From Exiguobacterium alkaliphilum 12/1 (GTDB lineage: Bacteria; Bacillota; Bacilli; Exiguobacteriales; Exiguobacteriaceae): 43,482 bases of DNA. Position numbers and translations under genes: made by a program. The notes below the pieces were generated by a model. That model was not told where the DNA came from. It did not search any database and saw only the letters and a list, made by a program, of their open reading frames with translations. Of the stretch, positions 1-12,289 are shown piece by piece. The DNA is taken from the NCBI RefSeq assembly GCF_000714435.1, contig NZ_JJMW01000043.1, positions 1 to 43,482 on the forward strand, in the 5' to 3' direction. Positions within the stretch are counted from its first letter, which is position 1. Every line of letters starts with the position of its first letter.

Positions 1-43
1 CATCGTTCAGTTTTCAAAGTTCGTCTGTCGCTCATTGGCGACT
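1..43 (-). rRNA. rRNA operon leader (5' transcribed region, partial)
   Basis: Read on the minus strand, the sequence after the rRNA promoter at 50-78 ends at the window edge with TTTGAAAACTGAACGATG. That resembles the conserved leader and spacer sequences around 16S rRNA genes in Bacillales. No mature 16S sequence is inside the window. The rRNA operon assignment rests on this leader motif and the near-consensus promoter. Confidence 0.65.
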
Positions 44-49
44 CTTAAA

Positions 50-78
50 ATAATACAAGTCATCGACACAGTTGTCAA
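50..78 (-). promoter_or_regulatory. Near-consensus sigma-A promoter of an rRNA operon
   Basis: The minus strand shows a perfect -35 TTGACA (73-78), a 17-base spacer and a -10 TATTAT (50-55). The upstream sequence is A/T-rich, as in an UP element. It fires out of the left edge. A small hairpin (CCGCTG-N4-CAGCGG, 97-112) lies just upstream; it has no U-tract and its role is unclear. Confidence 0.85.
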
Positions 79-192
79 CCACTTTTTTATTTCTTTCCGC
101 TGCCATCAGCGGCAACGTTTATTAATTTACCGTATGTCGAACTGAAAGGCAAGTGTTTTTCAAAAACTTTTTAAAAATAATTTTAAAACGGA

Positions 193-229
193 TAAAAACA
201 CCCCCGGCCAGTCAAGCTGGGACGGGGGC
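193..229 (-). terminator. Intrinsic terminator after lysS
   Basis: On the minus strand a GC-rich hairpin (GCCCCCGTCCCAGC, TTGA loop, CTGGCCGGGGG) is followed by a short U-tract. It lies about 20 bases after the lysS stop and separates lysS from the next rRNA operon. Confidence 0.85.
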
Positions 230-250
230 AAAGCCACGTGAAGTCGGCAT

Positions 251-1868
<1,618 letters not shown>

Positions 1869-1889
1869 AAATCACTTTTTTACACTAGT

Positions 1890-2885
1890 TCACACTTCTT
1901 GCATCTGTCGTTCGAGTTGCTCGACGAAATGGTACAAAATGATCCCGAACGTATCACGTGATTCAGCCTCATTGATTTGCTTGCGAACCGGGCCGCTCCC
2001 TTTCAATCCTTTTAAGTACCAAGCCGCGTGCTGACGCATCTCACGAACCGCCGTCAACTCACCTTTGATGGCAATCAAACGATCAAGGTGAAGCATACAA
2101 ATATCAATCTTCTCCCGCGCTGCCGGTTCTGGCGGAAGCTCGCCCGTCTCCAAATATTGAACCGTCTGGTAAAGCATCCACGGGTTCCCTAAAGCGGCAC
2201 GGCCAATCATGACGGCATCAACGCCGTAATGGTCAATCGCGTGTTTCGCTTCTTGCGGTGTCGAGATATCGCCATTCCCGATAATCGGGACGGTCGCAAT
2301 CTTTTTCGCCTCGCCAATCCATTCCCAGTTCGCCGTTCCTTCATATTGTTGGGAACGGGTCCGGCCATGAATCGCAATCGCCGAGGCACCACCTGACTGG
2401 GCAGCACGTACATTATCAAGAATATAAATATGATCCTCATCCCAACCGAGACGCATTTTGACGGTGACCGGCTTTTCGACCGCGTTCGAGACGGCATTCA
2501 CCATCTCATACACTTTCTCCGGGTCGAGCAACCACTTCGCCCCCGCCTCACACTTCGTCACTTTTGGGACCGGGCAACCCATGTTGATGTCGATAATGTC
2601 CGCATTCGTATTTTGGTCGACGTACCTCGCCGCCTGTACGAGCGTCTCTTTCGACCCGCCAAAGATTTGAAGACTGAGCGGTTTTTCTCGCTCATCGACG
2701 TACAGCATCCGTAGCGTCCGCGCGTTCTCTAACAAAATCCCTTTATCGCTCACCATCTCGGCACAGACGAGCCCGGCACCGAACTCTTTCGCGATGAGAC
2801 GAAATGCCGGATTCGTGACGCCGGCCATCGGGGCGAGCACGGCCCGATTCTTAATGTCCACGTTTCCAATCTTAAAACCTGACAT
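1890..2885 (-). CDS. dusB: tRNA-dihydrouridine synthase, DusB type
   Basis: This flavoenzyme reduces specific uridines in tRNA to dihydrouridine. The 331-residue product has an FMN-binding TIM-barrel start (VLAPMAGVTNPAFR, 16-29) and the catalytic cysteine in NMGCPVPKV (C104). Phosphate/FMN contacts are GNGDI (203-207) and GRAALGNPW (228-236). It follows folK with a 23-base gap, so it is probably the last gene of the folate operon, as yacF is in B. subtilis. The small yazB gene that sits between folK and yacF in B. subtilis is absent. Length and motifs are normal; the exact uridine position modified cannot be read from sequence. Confidence 0.94.
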   Translation of the reverse strand: MSGFKIGNVDIKNRAVLAPMAGVTNPAFRLIAKEFGAGLVCAEMVSDKGILLENARTLRMLYVDEREKPLSLQIFGGSKETLVQAARYVDQNTNADIIDINMGCPVPKVTKCEAGAKWLLDPEKVYEMVNAVSNAVEKPVTVKMRLGWDEDHIYILDNVRAAQSGGASAIAIHGRTRSQQYEGTANWEWIGEAKKIATVPIIGNGDISTPQEAKHAIDHYGVDAVMIGRAALGNPWMLYQTVQYLETGELPPEPAAREKIDICMLHLDRLIAIKGELTAVREMRQHAAWYLKGLKGSGPVRKQINEAESRDTFGIILYHFVEQLERQMQEV

Positions 2886-2908
2886 AGCTCCACTTCCTTT
2901 TATAGACG

Positions 2909-3412
2909 TTAAACCGATTCAACGAGCGACTGTAACGATTCAAGCCGGACTACATCGCGCCGTTCCGCTTCCGGTAGCGCGAGGAGCAGGTCGTGAACCG
3001 TCTGGCCTCTCACCACGAGCGTCGGAGCGATTTCCGCGAGCGGGGCGAGGACAAAAGCGCGTTCATGCATCCGCGGATGCGGTACAGACAAGTGCTTCGA
3101 TTGTATATCTTCGCCGTTATAAACCAAGATGTCAAGGTCGATTGTACGGGGGCCGTTCTTAAAGAGACGTTCCCGCCCAAGCTGTCGCTCGATGTGTTGT
3201 AACCGGTCGAGGACGCCTTCGGCCGAACGTGCCGTGACGACTGCAACGACCATATTATAGAACGAAGGCTGGTCCGTATATCCGACCGGTGCCGTCTCAT
3301 AGACGGACGACCGACTCGTGACACGAAGCCCTTCCGCCTCCATCGCTTCAATCGCCTCGTGTAAGTAACGGGCCCGCTCACCGATGTTTGAACCGAGTGC
3401 GATATACATCAT
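2909..3412 (-). CDS. folK: 6-hydroxymethyl-7,8-dihydropterin pyrophosphokinase (HPPK)
   Basis: It transfers pyrophosphate from ATP to 6-hydroxymethyl-dihydropterin, making the substrate for FolP in folate synthesis. The 167-residue product begins MYIALGSNIGER after the initiator. It carries the HPPK signature GPRTIDLDILVY (87-98), with the two magnesium-binding aspartates D92 and D94. Its start overlaps the folB stop by four bases (ATGA), which indicates translational coupling. Length is typical and nothing is unusual. Confidence 0.96.
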   Translation of the reverse strand: MMYIALGSNIGERARYLHEAIEAMEAEGLRVTSRSSVYETAPVGYTDQPSFYNMVVAVVTARSAEGVLDRLQHIERQLGRERLFKNGPRTIDLDILVYNGEDIQSKHLSVPHPRMHERAFVLAPLAEIAPTLVVRGQTVHDLLLALPEAERRDVVRLESLQSLVESV

Positions 3413-3774
3413 CCGTTTCGACTCCGCGTCATCTCGATGGCGACCGAGTCGTAGTGTCCCGGAATCGGCGGGTCCGGTTTGATCACTTTGACGGTCACGC
3501 TTTGAATCTTATCGCTGTGGGCGAGCACGGCTTGCGTGATTCGTTCGCCGAGCGTCTCGAGCAGGTTGACCGGTTCGCCCGTGACGATCGCTTCTGTCAC
3601 TTGATACAAACCGGCGTAGCTGACCCCGTCATCTAAATCATCCGACAATCCGGCCGGTGCCAGGTCGAGTTCACACATCAAATCGATATTAAATCGCTGC
3701 CCGAGTCGATTTTCTTCTTCAAACACACCGTGATACCCGTAAAAGCGCATCCCGGTCACAAACATCTTATCCAT
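3409..3774 (-). CDS. folB: Dihydroneopterin aldolase
   Basis: It cleaves 7,8-dihydroneopterin to 6-hydroxymethyl-dihydropterin and glycolaldehyde. The 121-residue product starts MDKMFVTGMRFYGYHGVFEE, containing the family's conserved Y-G-x-H-G segment. The C-terminal VTVKVIKPDPPIPG supplies the conserved active-site lysine region. It overlaps folP by 8 bases and folK by 4, so the three pterin-branch enzymes are tightly coupled. Size is typical for this small octamer-forming enzyme. Confidence 0.96.
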   Translation of the reverse strand: MDKMFVTGMRFYGYHGVFEEENRLGQRFNIDLMCELDLAPAGLSDDLDDGVSYAGLYQVTEAIVTGEPVNLLETLGERITQAVLAHSDKIQSVTVKVIKPDPPIPGHYDSVAIEMTRSRNG

Positions 3775-4552
3775 GCTGTCCGCCTCCTAACATCACATCC
3801 ATCATCTGCGCCGCCCGCTTATTCGCGCGCACGTCATGCACCCTTACCCAAGCGCAACCTTTCATAATGCCGAGACACGTCGTCGCAATCGTCCCTTCTA
3901 GACGTTCCTCGGTCGGTAAGTCGAGCGCCTGTCCGATAAACGACTTCCGGGACGTCCCGAGCAGAACCGGGTACCCGAGGTTCGTGATGACATCAAGCCG
4001 GTTCATCAGTTCAAGGTTCTGTGCATAGTCTTTCGCGAAACCGATGCCCGGGTCGAGCCAAATCAACTCGTCCGACAAACCTGCCTCGTGCGCGAGCTCA
4101 ATCGATTCTTGAATGTCGCCGACGACTTCTTCGATGAAATGTCCGTAATTCCGATTGTCCCGGTTGTGCATCAAAATAATTGGGACGCCATACGCGTTGG
4201 CCACCTGCACCATCGAGCGATCGCCCCATTTCGATCCCCAGACATCGTTGATGATATCCGCCCCGGCTTCGACGGCCGCTCGCGCGACTTCCGGCTTGTA
4301 CGTGTCAATCGAAACCAACACGTCGAGCTCTGCTTTTAATCGGCGAATGACCGGGACGACCCGTTCAATCTCTTCTTCAGCTGATACGAACTGCGCCCCT
4401 GGCCGTGTCGACTCGCCGCCGACATCAATCGCATCGGCCCCATCCTCGACGAGTTGCCTCGCATGCGCAATCGCATCGTCAAGCACCGTATAGCGGCCAC
4501 CATCCGAGAATGAATCCGGTGTCACATTCAAAATCCCCATCACGTTCGTCAT
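3767..4552 (-). CDS. folP: Dihydropteroate synthase
   Basis: It condenses p-aminobenzoate with hydroxymethyl-dihydropterin pyrophosphate to dihydropteroate and is the target of sulfonamides. The 261-residue product has both family signatures: GILNVTPDSFSDGG (6-19) and DVGGESTRPGA (43-53). LLGTSRKSFIG supplies the conserved pABA/phosphate-site segment. RVHDV near the C terminus is the usual phosphate-binding end. Its ATG overlaps the pabC stop (4 bases). It is called sul in B. subtilis. Confidence 0.96.
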   Translation of the reverse strand: MTNVMGILNVTPDSFSDGGRYTVLDDAIAHARQLVEDGADAIDVGGESTRPGAQFVSAEEEIERVVPVIRRLKAELDVLVSIDTYKPEVARAAVEAGADIINDVWGSKWGDRSMVQVANAYGVPIILMHNRDNRNYGHFIEEVVGDIQESIELAHEAGLSDELIWLDPGIGFAKDYAQNLELMNRLDVITNLGYPVLLGTSRKSFIGQALDLPTEERLEGTIATTCLGIMKGCAWVRVHDVRANKRAAQMMDVMLGGGQHG

Positions 4553-5382
4553 GTCGCACTCTCCTTTTCAATCGTCTTCAATACACGTTGCCACACCTCC
4601 GTGAAGCGCGCTCCTTCTTTACCAGGGAAACGACGGCCAGAAAAATCGGTCACCGGCGCAATTTGTTGAATCGAGTTCGTCAGCCAAATCTCTTCGGCCT
4701 CGGCCAACTCTTCAAACGTGACAGCCCGCTCCGATACGTCAAACGTCTCCATCACCCATTTTCGGGTCACACCGGCGAGCGCGCCCGATGAGAGCGGTGT
4801 CGTAAAGAGACGACCGTCCCGTTCCGTCCAAAATACGTTCGAGACGAGCCCTTCTACGACGCTTCCACTCTCATCCGCAAACAACCCTTCGGCCTCACGG
4901 TCAATCAAGGCACGTTTCCCGAGAATATTGTTCATATAATGATGCGACTTCAAACGAAACGCGGCTTCAGGCCGGCTTCGCGGAAACGGCAACGCCTCGA
5001 GTCGCTTTTCAACCGGTGCGAACGCTTCGGCGAGCGGCTTGACGAGGAGCGTCACGTTCGGCCGCCCATACCGTCCGTCGTGAAGCCCGAGTGGTGCGAC
5101 ACCGGCTGATACGTTGAGGCGAATGTAAAGGTTTGGGGCATCGTTTTGTCGAACGACGTCTTGAATCGCTTGTTCGATGTCTCGCTTTCGATAAGGCAAG
5201 TCGATCCACAGCGCGTCCAAACTGTCAGTGAGTCTCTCCCAATGCGCATCGAACAAGAACGGCTTCCCGTCAAACGTCCGAAACGTTTCAAACAACCCCA
5301 TTCCGTACAGGAAACCGTGATCGGACACGGGGATGCACACTTCATCGCTTCCACGTAACTCGCCGTTATGCCATAGCCACAT
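4549..5382 (-). CDS. pabC: Aminodeoxychorismate lyase (PLP-dependent)
   Basis: It converts 4-amino-4-deoxychorismate to p-aminobenzoate and pyruvate. The 277-residue class IV aminotransferase-fold protein carries the PLP-linked lysine in [11 protein letters not shown] (K145) and the conserved glutamate in EGLVSNVFW (E177). It overlaps pabA by 17 bases and folP by 4, within the pab-fol operon. D-amino acid and branched-chain aminotransferases share the fold, so the assignment relies partly on its position directly after pabA. Confidence 0.93.
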   Translation of the reverse strand: MWLWHNGELRGSDEVCIPVSDHGFLYGMGLFETFRTFDGKPFLFDAHWERLTDSLDALWIDLPYRKRDIEQAIQDVVRQNDAPNLYIRLNVSAGVAPLGLHDGRYGRPNVTLLVKPLAEAFAPVEKRLEALPFPRSRPEAAFRLKSHHYMNNILGKRALIDREAEGLFADESGSVVEGLVSNVFWTERDGRLFTTPLSSGALAGVTRKWVMETFDVSERAVTFEELAEAEEIWLTNSIQQIAPVTDFSGRRFPGKEGARFTEVWQRVLKTIEKESAT

Positions 5383-5950
5383 GACGATACACCTCGATAA
5401 AGTTTCGAATCATCTCTTTGCCATGCTCCGTCAAAATCGCCTCCGGATGATATTGCACCCCTTCAATCGGCAACGTCTTGTGGCGGAGCGCCATAATCTC
5501 ACCTTCCCGCGTCTCGGCCGTCACGTCGAGACAGTCCGGGAGCGACGCACGGTCAACGGCGAGCGAATGATATCGCGTGACGACCGTATCTTGGGGGACG
5601 TCTTGAAAGAGCGTCTTGCCGTCATGCCGAATGTTCGACGTCTTCCCGTGCATGAGCCGCTCGGCATGGACGACTTCGCCACCGAACGCTTGCGCGATCG
5701 CTTGATGACCGAGGCAGACGCCAAGAATCGGAACTTTCCCGGCAAACGTACGAATCGCCTCCACACTGATGCCGGCCTCATTCGGGGTACATGGTCCCGG
5801 CGAGATGACGAGATAGCTCGGAGCCAGCGCCTCGATTTCCTCGAGCGTGATGTCGTCGTTCCGGCGGACGACGAGTTGTTCGCCGAGCTCACCGAAATAT
5901 TGCACCAAGTTATATGTGAATGAATCATAGTTGTCGATGAGTAAAATCAT
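5366..5950 (-). CDS. pabA: Glutamine amidotransferase subunit of aminodeoxychorismate/anthranilate synthase
   Basis: It hydrolyses glutamine and passes ammonia to PabB. The 194-residue class I glutamine amidotransferase has the catalytic cysteine in GVCLGHQA (C79) and the His/Glu pair in YHPEA (H168, E170). [10 protein letters not shown] (51-60) forms the oxyanion region. The start overlaps the pabB stop by 4 bases. In B. subtilis the same gene also serves tryptophan synthesis (TrpG). Whether it is dual-purpose here depends on whether another trpG exists elsewhere. Confidence 0.95.
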   Translation of the reverse strand: MILLIDNYDSFTYNLVQYFGELGEQLVVRRNDDITLEEIEALAPSYLVISPGPCTPNEAGISVEAIRTFAGKVPILGVCLGHQAIAQAFGGEVVHAERLMHGKTSNIRHDGKTLFQDVPQDTVVTRYHSLAVDRASLPDCLDVTAETREGEIMALRHKTLPIEGVQYHPEAILTEHGKEMIRNFIEVYRHVAMA

Positions 5951-7326
5951 GTTGTCTCCTCCGCTTTCGCTTTCGCCGCCCAGAGCGCTTTCGCCTTTGA
6001 CAACGATTCTTCATATTCGGCGACCGGGTCCGAGTCGATGACGATGCCCGCGCCGGCTTGAACGTGTGCCACCCCGTCTTTGACGACCATCGTCCGAATC
6101 GTAATGTTGAAGACGAGGTCGTCGGCCCAACTGAGCCAACCGTACGAGCCGGTATAAATGCCGCGCCGAACCGGTTCGAGTTCCTCGATAATCTCCATCG
6201 TCCGAATTTTCGGCGCCCCTGTAATCGTTCCGCCCGGGAACATCGCCCCGAGCGCTTCAGCACCGGAAACATCGTCCCGAATCAGACCGCGGACGTTTGA
6301 GACGATATGTTGGACGTGCGAGTACTTTTCGATGACCATCAACTCGTCGACGTGGACGGTGCCGTACGCCGCCACTTTCCCAAGATCGTTTCGTTCCAAA
6401 TCGACGAGCATGACATGTTCGGCCCGCTCTTTCTCGTTATCTAACAGCGTTCGGGCCAGTTCCATGTCTTCCGCCTCGTCACGTCCCCGCGGCCGCGTCC
6501 CGGCGATCGGGCGTGTCGAGATGGCAGAACCGTGCTTCTCAATTAACAGCTCGGGCGACGCCGATACCATCGTCAAAAAATCGTCTTTGAAGTAACCCAT
6601 ATACGGTGACGGGTTCATCTCACGAAGCGTGTCATAGACGTGGCGCGGGTCGGCGAGGAGCGGCTCGGATTGTCTGACGCTCAAGTTGACTTGGAACACG
6701 TCGCCTTCCACGATATATGCTTGAATCGTCTGCACCGCCGCGACGAACTGTGCTTGCGATAGGGATCGCGCCCGCTCCACGTCACGATCGGCGACGGGTG
6801 CGAAAGCGTAATGTGTCTCCGTCTGCCAAAGTGCCGCGAACCGATCGAGCTTTGCCTCGACGTTTCCTTCTGCCGTGACCATGACGTACAAGAGCGACTC
6901 GTCTTCATCGAAGACGGCCACTTCATCGAACAACAAGAACGAAACGTCCGGCGTCGCCAAGTCATCGGCCGCTTCACGTGGCAACCGCTCGAGCGTCCGC
7001 GCGACGTCATAGCTCACATAGCCGATCATGCCGCCAAAGAACGGGGGTGCCCCGTCCGGACGTTCGACCGCATAACGCGAACGGACCGCTTCGACGATGT
7101 CGAGCGGGCGACCGTTTAACGTTTCAAGCCCTGCTTCCGTCTTCAACGTCCCGATGTGATCTTTCACGTGAAGCGTCCCGAACGGCTCGACGCCCGCCAT
7201 CGTGTACCGACCGGCCCGGCCGCTCTCGAGCCACGCATGGTGGGACTTCCCTTCCGTCAACGTTAAGTATGTGTCGTACATCTTCTGTTTTGTCATATGG
7301 ATTGTTTTGAACGCTGTCGTCCGCAC
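5947..7326 (-). CDS. pabB: Aminodeoxychorismate synthase component I
   Basis: With PabA it converts chorismate and ammonia to aminodeoxychorismate, the first step to p-aminobenzoate. The 459-residue chorismate-binding enzyme has [11 protein letters not shown], the [12 protein letters not shown] segment, and [20 protein letters not shown] near the C terminus. The PIAGT motif has alanine where E. coli PabB has lysine, so sequence alone does not separate it from TrpE. The neighbours pabA, pabC, folP, folB and folK make PabB the right call. It is the first gene of the operon. The ATG at 7326 follows a G-rich Shine-Dalgarno stretch. Confidence 0.94.
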   Translation of the reverse strand: MRTTAFKTIHMTKQKMYDTYLTLTEGKSHHAWLESGRAGRYTMAGVEPFGTLHVKDHIGTLKTEAGLETLNGRPLDIVEAVRSRYAVERPDGAPPFFGGMIGYVSYDVARTLERLPREAADDLATPDVSFLLFDEVAVFDEDESLLYVMVTAEGNVEAKLDRFAALWQTETHYAFAPVADRDVERARSLSQAQFVAAVQTIQAYIVEGDVFQVNLSVRQSEPLLADPRHVYDTLREMNPSPYMGYFKDDFLTMVSASPELLIEKHGSAISTRPIAGTRPRGRDEAEDMELARTLLDNEKERAEHVMLVDLERNDLGKVAAYGTVHVDELMVIEKYSHVQHIVSNVRGLIRDDVSGAEALGAMFPGGTITGAPKIRTMEIIEELEPVRRGIYTGSYGWLSWADDLVFNITIRTMVVKDGVAHVQAGAGIVIDSDPVAEYEESLSKAKALWAAKAKAEETT

Positions 7327-7355
7327 ATCCGATTCCCCCGTTCCTCTAGTTCATG

Positions 7356-7361
7356 CCTCTA
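7356..7361 (-). promoter_or_regulatory. Candidate -10 element for the pab-fol operon
   Basis: A TACAAT hexamer lies on the minus strand a few bases after the U-tract of the cysK terminator and about 30 bases before the pabB ATG. No good -35 is visible, because the expected position falls inside the terminator hairpin. It is the only plausible promoter before this operon. Confidence 0.35.
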
Positions 7362-7371
7362 ATTGTACACA

Positions 7372-7415
7372 AGAAAAGGCAGTTCCCGAAAGAAGTTGTC
7401 TTCTAGGAACTGCCT
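7372..7415 (-). terminator. Intrinsic terminator after cysK
   Basis: The minus strand has a perfect 9-bp outer stem (GGCAGTTCC/GGAACTGCC), an inner GAAG/CTTC stem, and TTTTCTT. It ends cysK before pabB. Confidence 0.9.
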
Positions 7416-7421
7416 CATACA

Positions 7422-8375
<954 letters not shown>

Positions 8376-8392
8376 GTTACTTCCTCCTCATA

Positions 8393-8408
8393 ATTCCGAC
8401 TATTCCGA
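8393..8408 (-). promoter_or_regulatory. Candidate operator: direct repeat at the cysK start site
   Basis: On the minus strand TCGGAAT occurs twice with a 9-base period (8402-8408 and 8393-8399). The repeat lies just downstream of the cysK -10, where a bound repressor would block initiation. GGAAT-containing sites are, as I recall, typical of CymR targets in Bacillus and Staphylococcus. The assignment is inference. Confidence 0.45.
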
Positions 8409-8415
8409 TAATGTA

Positions 8416-8445
8416 ATCATACCCTATCGAATTGAAAATATGCAA
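8416..8445 (-). promoter_or_regulatory. cysK promoter
   Basis: The minus strand has -35 TTGCAT (8440-8445), an 18-base spacer and -10 TATGAT (8416-8421). It sits in the gap after the hslO stop, about 40 bases before the cysK ATG. Confidence 0.7.
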
Positions 8446-8461
8446 TTTGGAACGAAGCCGC

Positions 8462-9388
8462 TTAACGCGCTTGTTGTTTCATCGCCTCGAGCTGTTCCGC
8501 CGAGAAGTGATACTTTTCACCACAGAAGTGACAAACCGCTTCCGCGCCGCCGTCTTCTTCAATCATTTGACGAATCTCTTCGGCGCCGAGCCCGATAATC
8601 GCACTTTCCATGCGGTCACGGCTACACGTGCAGTTAAATTGGACCGGTTTTTGGTCAAGTAGTTCTAGACTGTCGCCAAGAAGCATCTCGAGCATCTCTT
8701 CCGGTGTCTTTTCTTCTCCGATTAACACCGATACCGGCGGGAACGTCTTGAGCGCCTGCTCGAGCGCCTGAATCGTCTCTTCTGACGCGTCTGGCATCAA
8801 TTGAATGATAATCCCACCTGCCGCGAGAATCGATTCATCTTCCGGGAGGACGAGGACGCCCGCGCCGACGATTGACGGCACTTGCTCTGACGTTGCGAAG
8901 TAGTACGTGAAATCTTCACTGATTTCACCCGTTTGAATCTCAGACGAGCCGCCGACATAGTCTTTCAAACCGAGGTCTTTGATGACCGAGATCGTCCCAC
9001 GGCCAACAACTTCGCCGACTTTCAGTTTCGTCAGGCCGTGGTCGTTGACGAACGTGCCGCCTTCGACGCGCGGATGCGACACGTATCCACGCACATCTCC
9101 GGCCGTGTCGGCATCGACGATGATTTTACCAATCGGTCCGTCGCCTTCGACTTTGAGCGTGACGCGGGCGGCGCCTTTTTGCATCGCTCCGATCATCGTC
9201 CCAATCGTCATCGTCCGACCGAGCGCCGCCGAGGCGACCGGTGTCGTCTGATGGCGGAGCTGCGTCTCAAAAATCGTCTTCGTCGTGCGGACGGCGAAGG
9301 CGCGGACTTCCCCGTTGAACCCGAGGGCACGGACGAGGTAATCGGCTTTCATTTGGTCAAGTAATGCTTGTTGTTCTGGTTGAATCAT
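8462..9388 (-). CDS. hslO: Hsp33 redox-regulated chaperonin
   Basis: This cytoplasmic holdase is activated when its zinc-bound cysteines are oxidised. The 308-residue product ends with the zinc-switch motif: C-x-C at 253/255 and C-x-x-C at 286/289 (VCHFCGEKY). I chose the ATG at 9388, which follows AAAGGAG by 9 bases. A further internal ATG (giving MKADYLVRALG) matches the N terminus of B. subtilis Hsp33 but lacks a ribosome-binding site, so this protein may carry about 12 extra N-terminal residues. It follows coaX with a gap of about 20 bases and probably shares its transcript. Confidence 0.95.
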   Translation of the reverse strand: MIQPEQQALLDQMKADYLVRALGFNGEVRAFAVRTTKTIFETQLRHQTTPVASAALGRTMTIGTMIGAMQKGAARVTLKVEGDGPIGKIIVDADTAGDVRGYVSHPRVEGGTFVNDHGLTKLKVGEVVGRGTISVIKDLGLKDYVGGSSEIQTGEISEDFTYYFATSEQVPSIVGAGVLVLPEDESILAAGGIIIQLMPDASEETIQALEQALKTFPPVSVLIGEEKTPEEMLEMLLGDSLELLDQKPVQFNCTCSRDRMESAIIGLGAEEIRQMIEEDGGAEAVCHFCGEKYHFSAEQLEAMKQQAR

Positions 9389-9408
9389 ATCGTGTAACTC
9401 CTTTATGG

Positions 9409-10173
9409 TCATTTCTGGTTGCGTTCATAGATGAGGCGAAGCCCGTCGAGCGTCAAGAACGAATCAACGGCATCGATCGTCTCCGCGTGTTCGCTAATCA
9501 AGCGGGCCAGTCCGCCCGTGGCGATGACGGTCGCTTCCCCGACTTCGCGCTTGATACGGCTGACGATGCCATCGACTTGTGCGACGTACCCGTAGTACGT
9601 CCCGGACTGCATTGCTTGAATCGTGTTTTTTCCAACGACGGTCGGCGGGGTCGCGAGTTCGATGCGCGGCAACTTCGCCGCACGTTGATAGAGCGCCTCG
9701 ACCGAAATCATGATGCCCGGCGAGATGATGCCGCCGTGATAGCGTCGGTTCGCATCGATGTAACAGTACGTCGTCGCCGTCCCAAAATCAACGATAATGA
9801 GCGGTCCGTCGTATTTGGCAATCCCGGCGACCGCATTGACGATGCGGTCAGCACCGACTTCTCGTGGATTGTCGACGTGGATGTCGAGGCCTGTCTTCAC
9901 ACCGGGACCGACGACGATCGGGCGGACGTTGAAGTAGCGTTGCGACATCTGTTCGAGTGGAAAGATGACCGGCGGGACGACGGACGAGAGAATCACGCCA
10001 TCAACTTGGTCGAACGAGACGTTCGAATGATCAAACAGTGACTTGATGAGCATTCCATACTCATCGGTCGTTTTTGTGCGGTCCGTCGAGATGCGCCAAT
10101 GGTGGACGAGCGTCTCACCGTCATACATCCCAAGAACAATATTTGTATTCCCAACATCAATCACTAAAATCAT
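9409..10173 (-). CDS. coaX: Type III pantothenate kinase
   Basis: It phosphorylates pantothenate, the first step of coenzyme A synthesis. The 254-residue ASKHA-fold protein starts [19 protein letters not shown], with the phosphate-binding DVGNTN. GADRIVN and [10 protein letters not shown] supply the other family motifs. The ATG at 10173 is preceded by GTGAGG at a good distance; the frame extends to a GTG at 10188 that lies on the Shine-Dalgarno sequence itself. It is called yacB in B. subtilis and is followed there, as here, by hslO. Confidence 0.95.
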   Translation of the reverse strand: MILVIDVGNTNIVLGMYDGETLVHHWRISTDRTKTTDEYGMLIKSLFDHSNVSFDQVDGVILSSVVPPVIFPLEQMSQRYFNVRPIVVGPGVKTGLDIHVDNPREVGADRIVNAVAGIAKYDGPLIIVDFGTATTYCYIDANRRYHGGIISPGIMISVEALYQRAAKLPRIELATPPTVVGKNTIQAMQSGTYYGYVAQVDGIVSRIKREVGEATVIATGGLARLISEHAETIDAVDSFLTLDGLRLIYERNQK

Positions 10174-10214
10174 GATAGCGTTCCTCACTTTGTTGTCAAT
10201 TACAGTTCGCTCGA

Positions 10215-10223
10215 ATTATAACA
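10215..10223 (-). promoter_or_regulatory. Candidate extended -10 promoter of coaX
   Basis: TGTTATAAT (TGn plus a perfect -10 TATAAT) lies directly after the U-tract of the ftsH terminator, about 40 bases before the coaX ATG. The -35 position falls within the terminator hairpin and is poor. Confidence 0.55.
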
Positions 10224-10224
10224 C

Positions 10225-10260
10225 GAAAAAAGACGAATGCCTCATGAAGGGCATTCGTCT
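10225..10260 (-). terminator. Intrinsic terminator after ftsH
   Basis: The minus strand shows GACGAATGCC-CTTCATGA-GGCATTCGTC followed by TTTTTT, immediately after the ftsH stop. Confidence 0.92.
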
Positions 10261-10267
10261 CTAACAC

Positions 10268-12289
10268 TTACCGTGAATCGTTGTTCGGGCGTTCTGTCGG
10301 TGTCGCCTCAGGCTTATCGCCTTCCGGGACGACGTCCGGCTTCACTTCTTGAACCGACTCCGGCTGGTCGATGACTTGTCCGTGCTTGACGGCCGCCTCA
10401 TCTTTTTTCGCCTCGTCTGAATCATCCGTTGCATTCGTCGGCTCTGCCGGCTCGTGCGGGAGATATTCGCGTGTTTCAATCAAGTGACGAATCTGCTTCG
10501 AGTCGAGCGTCTCGACTTCAAGCAGCGTTTTCGCAACGAGTTCAAGATCGTCGCGACGATCGGTCAACACTTGCTTCGCTTTCGCGTAGCAGCGATTGAT
10601 GATTTCGCGAATCTCAAGATCGATTTCTTGTGCGATGGCATCCGAGTAGTTCTGTTCTGTTTGGAAGTCACGGCCCAAGAACACTTGGCCACCATGATTT
10701 GAGCCGAGCTGGAGCGGCCCAAGCTTGTCGCTCATCCCGTAATCCATGACCATCTTCCGCGCAATCCCAGTCGCACGTTGGAAGTCATTGCTCGCGCCCG
10801 TCGACACTTCACCGAAGATGATGTCTTCGGCGACGCGACCGCCGAGGAGTCCGACAATCTTATCCTCAAGCTCAGGTTTCGTCATGAAGTAGCGATCTTC
10901 TTTTGGAAGCATGACGACGTATCCGCCCGCGTTTCCGCGTGGGACAATCGTCACTTTATGCACTTCATCGGCGTTCTCAAGTTCAATCCCGATAATCGTA
11001 TGACCCGCCTCATGGTAGGCCACGATGTTTCGTTCTTTCTCCGAGATGACGCGACTCTTCTTCGAAGGGCCAGCGATGACACGGTCAATCGCCTCTTCCA
11101 CGTCGACAATCGAAACAGCCGCACGGTTCGAGCGGGCTGCGACGAGCGCCGCCTCGTTGAGCAAGTTCTCCAAGTCCGCACCTGAGAAACCAGGTGTCCG
11201 CTGCGCGATCGACTTCAAGTCGACCGTCGAATCGAGCGGCTTGTTGCGTGCATGGACTTTTAAGACTTCTTCACGGCCTTTCACGTCAGGGCGGTCGACC
11301 GTGATTTGACGGTCAAAACGTCCCGGACGGAGAAGGGCCGGGTCAAGAATGTCCGGACGGTTCGTCGCGGCAATCATGATGATGCCTTCGTTATCACTGA
11401 ATCCATCCATTTCAACAAGGAGTTGGTTAAGCGTCTGCTCACGCTCATCGTGGCCGCCACCGAGACCGGCACCACGTTGGCGTCCGACCGCATCGATCTC
11501 ATCGATGAAGATGATACACGGTGCGTTCTTCTTCGCGTTCTCGAACAAGTCACGGACACGTGATGCCCCGACCCCGACGAACATCTCGACGAAATCAGAA
11601 CCTGAAATCGAGAAGAACGGTACGCCGGCTTCACCCGCCGCTGCACGAGCGAGGAGTGTCTTACCTGTCCCTGGAGGACCGACAAGAAGGACACCTTTTG
11701 GAATCCGTGCGCCTAGTTTCGAGAACTTGCGCGGGTCTTTCAAGAACTCAACGACTTCAATCAGTTCTTGCTTCTCTTCGTCCGCTCCGGCAACGTCCTT
11801 GAACGTCACACGGCGCTTCTCTTGGTCGTATAGTTTCGCCTTCGATTTCCCGAAGTTCATCACACGACCGCCACCGCCGCCACCTTGGGCTTGGTTGAGC
11901 AAGAAGAAGAACAAGATGAAGATGATGATGAACGGTAAGATCGCAAATACGATACTGAACCAGTTCCCGCTCGACTCCGCTTCTTCGACACTAATGTTCG
12001 TATTCGCACGAAGTGACGAGAGCACTTCGGCATATTCGGCCTCGTTGGCCGGGATGTTCGTTTCAAAACGCTGGTCGTCATCTCCTGTTAAATCACCTGT
12101 AATCGAGATGGCACCCGGAATTTCTTGCACGGTCGCCGTTTCAATCCGACCTTCTTCCACATATTCCAAGAACTCCGAGTACGTGAGCGTCTCACTCTGG
12201 CTACTCGGGTTTTGTAAATATTGAAGGAACAAGATCAAGGCTAGGAAAATCACACCGAAAACTAAGGTGTTTTTCACTGCACGATTCAT
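10268..12289 (-). CDS. ftsH: ATP-dependent zinc metalloprotease FtsH
   Basis: This membrane-anchored AAA+ protease degrades misfolded membrane proteins and regulators. The 673-residue product has two membrane segments (about 7-25 and 109-131) around an extracytoplasmic domain. A Gly-rich linker (QAQGGGGGG) follows, then Walker A GPPGTGKT (204-211), Walker B IIFIDEID (259-266) and the zinc site HEAGH (426-430). The C-terminal 60 or so residues are acidic and proline-rich, probably disordered. I chose the ATG at 12289, which follows AGGAGG by 6 bases; the open frame extends further but has no better start. A CGAGAA/TTCTCG hairpin lies just before the Shine-Dalgarno sequence. Confidence 0.97.
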   Translation of the reverse strand: MNRAVKNTLVFGVIFLALILFLQYLQNPSSQSETLTYSEFLEYVEEGRIETATVQEIPGAISITGDLTGDDDQRFETNIPANEAEYAEVLSSLRANTNISVEEAESSGNWFSIVFAILPFIIIFILFFFLLNQAQGGGGGGRVMNFGKSKAKLYDQEKRRVTFKDVAGADEEKQELIEVVEFLKDPRKFSKLGARIPKGVLLVGPPGTGKTLLARAAAGEAGVPFFSISGSDFVEMFVGVGASRVRDLFENAKKNAPCIIFIDEIDAVGRQRGAGLGGGHDEREQTLNQLLVEMDGFSDNEGIIMIAATNRPDILDPALLRPGRFDRQITVDRPDVKGREEVLKVHARNKPLDSTVDLKSIAQRTPGFSGADLENLLNEAALVAARSNRAAVSIVDVEEAIDRVIAGPSKKSRVISEKERNIVAYHEAGHTIIGIELENADEVHKVTIVPRGNAGGYVVMLPKEDRYFMTKPELEDKIVGLLGGRVAEDIIFGEVSTGASNDFQRATGIARKMVMDYGMSDKLGPLQLGSNHGGQVFLGRDFQTEQNYSDAIAQEIDLEIREIINRCYAKAKQVLTDRRDDLELVAKTLLEVETLDSKQIRHLIETREYLPHEPAEPTNATDDSDEAKKDEAAVKHGQVIDQPESVQEVKPDVVPEGDKPEATPTERPNNDSR

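Noticed and set aside
97..112. CCGCTG/CAGCGG hairpin as a terminator upstream of the rRNA promoter
   Set aside because: Neither strand has a U-tract after the stem. The lysS terminator at 193-229 already explains termination.
11349..12224. 291-codon plus-strand frame opposite ftsH
   Set aside because: It is the complement of strongly conserved ftsH sequence. Its composition is biased (Ser/Pro-rich) and no start signal is present.
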